The notes below the pieces were generated by a model. That model worked only from the letters and a program-made list of their open reading frames with translations, made no database searches and was not told the DNA's origin. Shown here piece by piece: positions 1 through 5,061 of a DNA stretch of 5,061 nucleotides (position 1 is the stretch's first letter; every line of letters starts with the position of its first letter). Where the stretch lies: assembly GCA_001995005.1 (NCBI GenBank), contig MDJN01000065.1:1-5061 (forward strand), read 5' to 3'. The translations under genes were made by a program, and so were the position numbers. The stretch comes from Candidatus Parepulonipiscium sp. PG-Nun2H_MBin03 (GTDB lineage: Bacteria; Bacillota; Clostridia; Lachnospirales; Cellulosilyticaceae).

Positions 1-335
1 TAAAAATATAAGATAGATGTACTAAATTAATTGGTTAAAAGTACTAGTTATACAAAAATTTAAAAATTTAGTCATTTTTTTTATAGTCATAACAACCAAA
101 ATTTATGCGTAAATTAGTATGAAAAATTTATGAATATAATAAAAACACTTTAAAAAACTGTGTTATATTCTGCATAAAAATGTCTTAAAAACGCCGTAAA
201 AAAGAGAAATGTACTTATGTTAGCAAGAATAACTAAAATTATTAGCAAATTTTTATTAAAAAAATCAATAGATAAAAAGCGTAATTAAAGTTATAATTGT
301 AGTTAATAAAAATTTTTTAAGGAGGATTTAAAAAA
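1..335. other. AT-rich non-coding leader region
   Basis: No coding region is supported here: stop codons are dense in all six frames. The stretch is made of A and T runs. It contains a tandem pair of AAAAATTT units (54-69) and a direct repeat of TAGTCAT (69-75 and 84-90). Three -10-like boxes are visible: TATAAT at 135-140, an extended type TGTTATATT at 161-169, and TATAAT at 292-297. Only the last has a reasonable -35 partner. I see no convincing terminator for an upstream gene, no tRNA and no recognisable riboswitch. The region probably holds the promoter of the ABC ATPase gene and possibly regulatory sites. Confidence 0.6.
269..297 (+). promoter_or_regulatory. Candidate sigma-A promoter of the ABC ATPase gene
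   Basis: A perfect TATAAT (292-297) lies 17 bases after TAGATA (269-274), which matches the -35 consensus TTGACA at 4 of 6 positions. Transcription would start near 304, giving a leader of about 30 bases that carries the AAGGAGG ribosome binding site (319-325). In DNA this AT-rich such boxes arise by chance, and the boxes at 135-140 and 161-169 are alternatives that would give longer leaders. Confidence 0.4.
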
Positions 336-1448
336 ATGGCAGGACTAAGCTTAAAGGGCATATATAAGATATATCCAAATGGTTTTAATGCAGTAAAGGA
401 TTTTAACCTAGAAATAGACGATAAAGAATTTATAATATTTGTGGGGCCGTCTGGGTGTGGAAAATCAACTACTTTACGTATGATAGCAGGGCTTGAAGAC
501 ATATCTAAAGGAGAGTTGCGTATTGGAAACAAAGTATGTAACGACATTGAACCAAAAGATAGAGATATAGCAATGGTTTTTCAAAGCTATGCATTATACC
601 CTCATATGACGGTTTACGATAATATGTCATTTAGTTTAAAACTTAGAAAGATGCCGAAAGATGAGATAGAAAAAAGAGTATTGGAGGCTGCAAAAATCTT
701 AGATATTGACAAATGTTTGGATAGAAAACCAAAAGAATTATCTGGTGGGCAAAGGCAACGGGTTGCGATGGGCCGTGCCATTGTTAGAGAGCCTAAAGTA
801 TTTTTAATGGATGAGCCTTTATCAAATCTTGATGCAAAGTTGCGTGTACAGATGAGAACAGAAATTTCAAAATTACACCAAAGGCTGCAAACTACATTTA
901 TATATGTAACACATGATCAGGTTGAGGCTATGACGTTAGGTACACGTATTGTTGTTATGAAAGATGGAATAGTTCAACAAGTGGATTCACCAGGAGTATT
1001 GTACGAAAAGCCTAAAAATTTATTTGTAGCAGGATTTATTGGGTCACCACAAATGAATTTTATTGAAGCTAAAGTAATTAAAGAAAGCTCAATAATTATA
1101 TTAAACTTTGGAGACTCTAAAATATCATTACCTGGAGATAAGGCTGAAAAAGTTAAATCTTATATAGGCAAAAAAGTAATGTTAGGCATAAGACCGGAAC
1201 ATATAGCAGATATGGATACAGTGGTTGAATCTGAGAAAACAAAATATGCACAAGTGTCTGCTAAAGTTGAAGTTACAGAACACTTAGGCTCTGAAACATA
1301 TTTATATATGGTATGTGAAGGTGTCAACATGACAGGTAGAGTTGATCCAGCTTGTAAGGCTACAGCAGGTAGTATAGTCAGTTTAGGAATTGATAAAAAT
1401 AAAATTCATATCTTCGACCTGGATACTGAATTAACAATTACAAATTAA
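336..1448 (+). CDS. ugpC: Sugar-type ABC transporter ATP-binding protein (MsmX/UgpC family)
   Basis: This 370-residue cytoplasmic ATPase belongs to the MsmX/MsmK/UgpC/MalK group, which powers carbohydrate importers by hydrolysing ATP beneath a membrane permease pair. Visible motifs are Walker A GPSGCGKST (37-45), Q-loop Q83 in VFQSYALYPHM, signature LSGGQ (135-139), Walker B ending D159-E160, D-loop SNLDAKLR (163-170) and switch H193. The C-terminal third (about 235-360) is a TOBE/OB regulatory domain with the typical GIRPEH motif (284-289). Length is normal for the family (about 360-370). The start is set by AAGGAGG at 319-325, ten bases before the ATG. All catalytic motifs are intact. No permease or binding protein is adjacent, so it may be a shared ATPase serving several importers, as known for MsmX and MsmK. 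The family is secure; the substrate and the choice between the names ugpC, msmX and malK are not. A terminator follows at 1509-1546. Confidence 0.93.
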   Translation: MAGLSLKGIYKIYPNGFNAVKDFNLEIDDKEFIIFVGPSGCGKSTTLRMIAGLEDISKGELRIGNKVCNDIEPKDRDIAMVFQSYALYPHMTVYDNMSFSLKLRKMPKDEIEKRVLEAAKILDIDKCLDRKPKELSGGQRQRVAMGRAIVREPKVFLMDEPLSNLDAKLRVQMRTEISKLHQRLQTTFIYVTHDQVEAMTLGTRIVVMKDGIVQQVDSPGVLYEKPKNLFVAGFIGSPQMNFIEAKVIKESSIIILNFGDSKISLPGDKAEKVKSYIGKKVMLGIRPEHIADMDTVVESEKTKYAQVSAKVEVTEHLGSETYLYMVCEGVNMTGRVDPACKATAGSIVSLGIDKNKIHIFDLDTELTITN

Positions 1449-1508
1449 TAATTTATTTCCTGCACATTTGCTTAATAGGCGTATTGGTAAAAGGGTATAA
1501 AACTTATG

Positions 1509-1546
1509 AAAAGTTGTGATAACTTAAGTGTTGTTACAACTTTTTT
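1509..1546 (+). terminator. Intrinsic (rho-independent) terminator
   Basis: The arms AAAAGTTGTGATAAC (1509-1523) and GTTGTTACAACTTTT (1530-1544) pair over 15 positions, 13 Watson-Crick and two G-U (1518/1535 and 1520/1533). The loop is six bases, TTAAGT. A run of six T (1541-1546) ends the structure. It lies 61 bases after the stop codon of the ABC ATPase gene and should end that transcript. In the opposite direction the tract after the stem is four T followed by C, so it is better suited to the + strand. Confidence 0.87.
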
Positions 1547-1584
1547 GATATAAAGAAAATTTTTTTGGAAATTCCTTTATTTTT

Positions 1585-1614
1585 TTGCAAAAAAAGGGTA
1601 GAATATCATATAAG
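1585..1614 (+). promoter_or_regulatory. Candidate promoter of the regulator-ftsEX unit
   Basis: TTGCAA (1585-1590, 4 of 6 to the -35 consensus) is followed after 18 bases by TATAAG (1609-1614, 5 of 6 to the -10 consensus). The predicted start near 1621 lies about 45 bases before the regulator's ATG. The -35 box sits at the centre of a perfect palindrome of seven T, GC and seven A (1580-1595), with more T tracts just upstream (1561-1566), which resembles an A/T-rich UP-like or bent region. Its place between a terminator and the next gene supports the call, but the exact boxes are inferred. Confidence 0.5.
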
Positions 1615-1666
1615 TTAAATTTTATTTATATTAGTCAATCGATTAGGTAAAAAAAGGAGTGAAGAA

Positions 1667-2764
1667 ATGATAACAAATCAAGTACTACAGGGGATAGCGG
1701 ATGGTCTAAAAATGATTACACGCAGAGATTTTTGTATATATAGTGCAGAAGCTAAGGTAGTAGCAACAACTGCAGATGATATTTTAGGGGAATATCATGA
1801 ACAAGTAGAATTTTTTATAAATTCTCATGCAGATAGCCAAGAGATGGAAAATGCACATTATGTAAAAGTATACGATGAATATCTAACAGAATATGTAATG
1901 TCTGTTAAAGGAAGCGATGAAGAAGCATATAAATTAGGAAAATTAGGAGCATTTCAAATTAAAAATTTATTAAGTGCTTACAAAGAAAAATTTAATAAGG
2001 AAAATTTAATAAAAAATTTATTACTTGATAACTTGTTATTAATTGATATATATAATAGAGCGAAAAAACTTAATATCGAAAATGATGTTCCACGTGTTGT
2101 GTACGTAATAGACAATGTGGAGAATGCAGAAATTAGTTCTATTGAGATAATAAGAAATCTTTTTCCTGATAAAAATAAAGACTTTATCACAGCAATTGAT
2201 GAAAGCAGCATTATATTGGTAAAAGAAGTATTGTCAAAAAGTGATGAAGAAATACAAGAAGTAGCAAATATGATATATGATACATTATTAACAGAAATTA
2301 TGACTGAAGTATCAATAGGCGTAGGTACAGTAGTGGTAGACTTAAAAGATGTATCAAATTCTTATAAAGAAGCGACTATGTCTTTGGAAGTGGGAAAAAT
2401 ATTTGATTGTGGAACGAAGATTTCGACATATTCTAAGCTGGGAGTTGGGCGTATTATATATCAATTACCAATAACGCTTTGCAAAATGTTTATAGAAGAA
2501 GTGCTAAAAGGCAAAAAAATTAGAAACTTTGATGAAGAAACTTTAAGTACAGTGAATAAATTTTTTGAAAATAGCTTAAACGTCTCTGAAACATCAAGGC
2601 AGTTATATATACACAGAAATACATTAGTATACAGGCTGGATAAATTGCTTAAAACAACAGGCTTAGATTTACGTGAGTTTGATGATGCAATTGTATTTAA
2701 GATAACAATTATGGTAAGTCAATATATGGAATATATGGAACAGTTAAGTGTGCCCAAGATGTAA
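1667..2764 (+). CDS. CdaR/PucR-type transcriptional regulator
   Basis: This 365-residue cytoplasmic protein has the three-part layout of the CdaR/PucR regulators. The N-terminal region (about 1-135) resembles a sugar-diacid-recognition-like sensor and ends in a helical linker. A degenerate GGDEF-like middle domain (about 142-255) carries the hallmarks SIGVG (216-220) and SYKEATMSLEVGK (232-244); it lacks a GGDEF active-site motif, so no cyclic-dinucleotide synthesis is expected. The C-terminal Fis-like helix-turn-helix (about 291-348) includes the highly typical HRNTLVYRLDKL (316-327). There is no signal peptide or membrane segment. The start is supported by AAAGGAGTG (1653-1661), the AGGAG core lying seven bases before the ATG. 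Its stop is only 17 bases before ftsE with no terminator between, so it is probably co-transcribed with ftsEX. Family members respond to metabolites such as sugar diacids or purines; the ligand and target genes here are unknown. The C-terminal call is strong, the N-terminal one moderate. Confidence 0.85.
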   Translation: MITNQVLQGIADGLKMITRRDFCIYSAEAKVVATTADDILGEYHEQVEFFINSHADSQEMENAHYVKVYDEYLTEYVMSVKGSDEEAYKLGKLGAFQIKNLLSAYKEKFNKENLIKNLLLDNLLLIDIYNRAKKLNIENDVPRVVYVIDNVENAEISSIEIIRNLFPDKNKDFITAIDESSIILVKEVLSKSDEEIQEVANMIYDTLLTEIMTEVSIGVGTVVVDLKDVSNSYKEATMSLEVGKIFDCGTKISTYSKLGVGRIIYQLPITLCKMFIEEVLKGKKIRNFDEETLSTVNKFFENSLNVSETSRQLYIHRNTLVYRLDKLLKTTGLDLREFDDAIVFKITIMVSQYMEYMEQLSVPKM

Positions 2765-2781
2765 TTTTTGGAGGTAAGAAA

Positions 2782-3477
2782 ATGATTGAATTAACCGGAG
2801 TATCAAAAACCTATTCAAATGGAGCAGTTGGACTGCACTCTACATCATTATATATTGATAAGGGGGAATTTGTATTTTTAACAGGTAACAGCGGTTCAGG
2901 AAAATCAACCATTTTACGCCTAATATTAAAAGAGATATCCCCATCGCATGGTAGAATTAATGTAAATAATAAAGATATAACAAAAATATCAAGAAGTAAA
3001 ATACCATATTATAGACGAGAAGTTGGGGTAGTCTTTCAAGATTTTAGACTGCTCCAAAATAAGACAGTTTATGATAATATTGCTTTTGCTATGCAAGTGA
3101 TAGGTTCTTCAAAAAAAGAAATTATGAAAAGAGTGCCTACTGTACTAAATCTTGTAGGATTGGCAAAAAAGTCAAAATGTTACCCAAATGAATTATCAGG
3201 CGGTGAACAACAAAGAACAGCAATAGCCAGAGCGATTGTAAACAATAGCCCTATATTAGTAGCGGACGAGCCAACAGGAAATTTAGACCCTACAACAGCG
3301 TGGGATATTATGAGTTTGCTCAAAGATATAAATTCAAGAGGTGTGACGGTTGTGGTGGCAACTCATGAAAAAGATATAGTTAATGAGATGCAAAAAAGAG
3401 TAATTGAAGTACTAGATGGTAGAATTGTCAAGGACAAATATAGTGGAGGTTACAGCATTGAAAGGACATACAATTAG
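2782..3477 (+). CDS. ftsE: Cell division ATP-binding protein FtsE
   Basis: FtsE is the cytoplasmic ATPase that pairs with membrane protein FtsX. The complex does not import a solute but uses ATP to activate peptidoglycan hydrolases outside the cell during division or elongation. The 231 residues show Walker A GNSGSGKST (35-43), Q-loop Q86 within VVFQDFRLL (83-91), a FtsE-typical segment, signature LSGGEQQR (138-145), Walker B ending D162-E163, then PTGNLDP (164-170) and switch H195. All motifs are intact. Length is at or slightly above the usual 220-230, the extra residues being a C-terminal tail that overlaps the start of ftsX. The ATG is preceded by TTGGAGG, with GGAGG at 2770-2774 seven bases upstream. 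Related LolD/MacB-type ATPases share these motifs, but the adjacent FtsX makes FtsE the clear choice. Confidence 0.95.
   Translation: MIELTGVSKTYSNGAVGLHSTSLYIDKGEFVFLTGNSGSGKSTILRLILKEISPSHGRINVNNKDITKISRSKIPYYRREVGVVFQDFRLLQNKTVYDNIAFAMQVIGSSKKEIMKRVPTVLNLVGLAKKSKCYPNELSGGEQQRTAIARAIVNNSPILVADEPTGNLDPTTAWDIMSLLKDINSRGVTVVVATHEKDIVNEMQKRVIEVLDGRIVKDKYSGGYSIERTYN
3445..3449 (+). promoter_or_regulatory. Ribosome binding site deciding the ftsX start
   Basis: A perfect GGAGG lies inside the last codons of ftsE, eight bases before an in-frame TTG at 3458. No comparable site precedes the more distant in-frame ATG at 3416. The site therefore supports TTG as the ftsX start codon. Confidence 0.8.
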
Positions 3478-4342
3478 CTATTTATTTTTAGAAGGGCTAA
3501 AAAGTCTGTGGAAAAACAGACTTATGGCTTTTGCTTCAGTTGCGACAATAGTGTTATCATTGTTGGTGCTGGGCATGTCATATGCCATAGCAAATAATTT
3601 TGAATATATTATAGGGCAAATAGAACAGAAGATTGGTATTAGTGTATACTTAAATGACACCTTAAGTGATATACAAACTGCAGAATTGGAGAAGAAAATA
3701 AAAAGTATACCTAATGTTTCTCAAGTATCTTATATCACGAAAGATGAGGCACTGCAAATTTTTGCAGGCGAAGATATAGTATTATACGATGAATTTAAAG
3801 ATGATAATCCGCTACCAGCTTCTTTTGAGGTACGAGTAAATCAAATAGTAAATCAACAAGCAGTGGTTGAACAACTTATGCAATTAGGGCTTGAAGTAAA
3901 CTTTTTTCAAGCCGAAACAGATATATTTATATCACTAAACGCAGCTATACAGTTTTTTTCTAGTATAGTAATTATTATACTTATCATTATCTCTTTGTTA
4001 CTTATTACAAATACAATTAAATTAACCGTATTCGTTAGAAAAAAAGAAATAGAAATAATGAAATATATTGGGGCAACAGATAGTTTTATTAGGGTACCAT
4101 TTTTGGTGGAAGGTATTTCTATAGGAATAATAGGAGTGATTATACCTACAATTGTTATATTTCGTGTGTATGATGTAGTGGCAAGAGGATTATCAAAGGT
4201 ATTAATAGATGTAGTAGGAGGGATTTACCTAAGGCCTATAGAAACTATAATGGTAGGACTTGTGCCTATATATATAGTGCTTGCCATAGGAATAAGTATG
4301 CTCGGAAGTATCATTGCATTAAGAAGACATTTAAAGGTGTAA
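3458..4342 (+). CDS. ftsX: Cell division protein FtsX (permease-like, TTG start)
   Basis: FtsX is the membrane partner of FtsE and relays ATP-driven conformational change to extracellular wall hydrolase activators. Starting at TTG 3458 it has 294 residues, close to the roughly 295-300 usual in Gram-positive bacteria. A short cytoplasmic N-terminus with SLWKNRLMAFASVA (16-29) leads to TM1 (about 24-45). An extracellular domain (about 46-163) carries the family hallmark NPLPASFEV (117-125). TM2 is at about 166-187, the conserved cytoplasmic RKKEIEIMKYIGAT is at 194-207, TM3 at about 215-237 and TM4 at about 265-288. A longer reading from ATG 3416 would add 14 poorly FtsX-like residues, lacks a good ribosome binding site and would overlap ftsE by 62 bases instead of 20. 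The overlap suggests translational coupling, fitting equal production of the two subunits. The product is intact. Confidence 0.95.
   Translation: MKGHTISYLFLEGLKSLWKNRLMAFASVATIVLSLLVLGMSYAIANNFEYIIGQIEQKIGISVYLNDTLSDIQTAELEKKIKSIPNVSQVSYITKDEALQIFAGEDIVLYDEFKDDNPLPASFEVRVNQIVNQQAVVEQLMQLGLEVNFFQAETDIFISLNAAIQFFSSIVIIILIIISLLLITNTIKLTVFVRKKEIEIMKYIGATDSFIRVPFLVEGISIGIIGVIIPTIVIFRVYDVVARGLSKVLIDVVGGIYLRPIETIMVGLVPIYIVLAIGISMLGSIIALRRHLKV
4333..4339 (+). promoter_or_regulatory. Weak ribosome binding site of the last gene
   Basis: AAAGGTG lies five bases before the ATG at 4345 and within the last codons of ftsX. It is a poorer match to the anti-Shine-Dalgarno sequence than the GGAGG sites of the other genes. 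With only two bases between the ftsX stop and this ATG, re-initiation by ribosomes finishing ftsX is likely to help translation. Confidence 0.55.
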
Positions 4343-4344
4343 AA

Positions 4345-5061
4345 ATGAAAAAACAAATTTTTGTATTATTAGTCATGTTGTTTGCAACCACATTAATAGT
4401 TAATGCTACTGAGTTAGAAGATAAAAAAGATGAACTTGAACAAAATAAACAAAAAATAGCCCAATCATCTGAACAACTAGAACAGAATAAGCAAGAACAA
4501 ACAGTTATTAACAATGAAATAGATGAAATAGATATGCAAGTTATTGGTATAGAAAATGATATACAATCTATAGAACGAGATTTGAGAAATAAACAGTTAC
4601 AGATAGAAGATACTAAACAAGACCTAGAAATTGCTGAATACCAAAGAGATTTGCACTACGAAGAAACTAAAGATAGAATGGTTAGCATGTATAAAAACAA
4701 CCAAAATGGCTATATGGAAATTATATTTTCTTCAAAAAGCTTATCTGAATTTTTGAATAGAGCAAAATATGTTGATATTATTTCTGAAAGAGATGCTAAG
4801 CTACTAAATGAATTAAGAGAGTCTCAACAAGTTGTGGTGGATAAAAAAATCCAACTAGATTTTGAATATATGGAAATAGAAGATTTACGAAATAGGTCGT
4901 TGGATAAAGTATCTCAGCTTACAAGCACCATGATGAGCAAAATGCAAAAAATAGCAGAGCTAGAGCAGAAACAATCAGAAATTGAGATTGAAATACATGC
5001 ATTAGAAGTTGCGGGAAATGCCATAGAAGAAGAAATACGTAAATTAACTGCAACAAGCACA
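4345..5061 (+). CDS. Secreted coiled-coil murein hydrolase activator, PcsB/EnvC-like (3' truncated by window)
   Basis: An open frame of 239 codons runs from ATG 4345 to the window edge with no stop, so the C-terminus is missing. Residues 1-21 form a signal peptide: MKKQ, a hydrophobic core and VNA, with likely cleavage before T22. The rest is rich in E, K, Q, L and I in heptad-like order, indicating long coiled coils at about 23-110 and 150-235. Between them lies the segment diagnostic of the PcsB/EnvC N-terminal domain: RMVSMYKNN (111-119), YMEIIFSSKSLSEFLNRAKY (123-142), then ISERD (146-150). Known relatives bind the FtsX extracellular domain by this coiled coil and carry a C-terminal peptidase domain: M23 in EnvC-like proteins (active or degenerate), NlpC/P60 in CwlO, CHAP in PcsB. 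Which one occurs here cannot be seen. It starts two bases after ftsX, so it is the expected extracellular partner of FtsEX. LEQNKQ recurs at 31-36 and 45-50. Confidence 0.88.
   Translation, partial: MKKQIFVLLVMLFATTLIVNATELEDKKDELEQNKQKIAQSSEQLEQNKQEQTVINNEIDEIDMQVIGIENDIQSIERDLRNKQLQIEDTKQDLEIAEYQRDLHYEETKDRMVSMYKNNQNGYMEIIFSSKSLSEFLNRAKYVDIISERDAKLLNELRESQQVVVDKKIQLDFEYMEIEDLRNRSLDKVSQLTSTMMSKMQKIAELEQKQSEIEIEIHALEVAGNAIEEEIRKLTATST

Noticed and set aside
144..164. Inverted repeat AACAC/GTGTT as a terminator for an upstream gene
   Set aside because: Only five pairs with an 11-base loop and no T tract after it.
317..547. Minus-strand open frame of 76 codons opposite the start of the ABC ATPase gene
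   Set aside because: It lies antisense to the Walker A region of a clear gene, has no family resemblance and its composition is that of a shadow frame.
1496..1501. TATAAA as a -10 box
   Set aside because: The nearest -35-like sequence (TTGCTT, 1468-1473) is 22 bases away, and transcription would begin at the terminator hairpin.
1978..2211. Minus-strand open frame of 77 codons opposite the regulator gene
   Set aside because: Antisense to a well-supported CDS; the hydrophobic S/L/I-rich product is what reverse translation of an A-rich, K/N/E/D-rich coding stretch gives.
1667..2764. Regulator as a diguanylate cyclase because of its GGDEF-like middle domain
   Set aside because: No GG[DE]EF active-site motif is present; the domain matches the degenerate form found in PucR/CdaR regulators.
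3416..3457. ATG at 3416 as the start of ftsX
   Set aside because: No good ribosome binding site precedes it, it extends the overlap with ftsE to 62 bases, and the added 14 residues are not FtsX-like; TTG 3458 has GGAGG at the right distance.
3478..3660. Minus-strand open frame of 60 codons opposite the start of ftsX
   Set aside because: Antisense to TM1 of ftsX, with no recognisable product.
4311..4514. Minus-strand open frame of 67 codons rich in Cys, Ser and Phe
   Set aside because: It is antisense to the signal peptide and first coiled coil of the last gene; the Cys/Ser/Phe bias comes from reading the E/K/Q codons backwards.
1..5061. CRISPR array, tRNA or rRNA gene, insertion sequence or phage genes
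   Set aside because: No regularly spaced repeats, cloverleaf, rRNA-like stretch, transposase or terminal inverted repeats were seen; nearly all sequence is explained by the five genes and two intergenic regions.

Overview
The window is visibly AT-rich (about one third G+C by eye) and uses strong GGAGG-type ribosome binding sites. All confident genes lie on the + strand. The protein families are an MsmX/UgpC-type sugar ABC ATPase, a CdaR/PucR-type regulator, FtsE, FtsX and a PcsB/EnvC-like coiled-coil hydrolase activator. Together these point to a low-GC Gram-positive bacterium, most likely a member of the Clostridia; genus and species cannot be fixed from this sequence.

Layout: positions 1-335 are AT-rich non-coding DNA with candidate promoter elements. 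Positions 336-1448 encode a solitary sugar-type ABC ATPase with a TOBE domain. Positions 1449-1666 hold a strong intrinsic terminator (1509-1546) and then a probable promoter (1585-1614). This marks a transcription boundary. A second, tightly packed unit follows: a CdaR/PucR-type regulator (1667-2764), ftsE (2782-3477), ftsX (3458-4342, starting at a TTG inside the end of ftsE) and the 5' part of a secreted coiled-coil protein (from 4345, running off the window).

Function: FtsE (cytoplasmic ATPase) and FtsX (four-helix membrane protein with an extracellular domain) form a complex that transmits ATP hydrolysis across the membrane to activate peptidoglycan hydrolysis. The secreted coiled-coil protein encoded next is the expected extracellular partner. 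The ftsE-ftsX-coiled-coil order is therefore a complete signalling chain for controlled cell-wall cleavage. The regulator heads the same apparent operon and has the N-terminal region, GGDEF-like middle and Fis-like C-terminal HTH seen in sugar-diacid/purine-type regulators. Its ligand and targets cannot be read from the sequence. The upstream ATPase is an MsmX/UgpC-type energy module that normally serves one or several sugar importers, none of which is encoded here.

Nothing in the window is clearly a new system. The points most worth a second look are the metabolite-type regulator placed 17 bases before ftsE, the corrected TTG start of ftsX, and the unseen C-terminal domain of the last gene.
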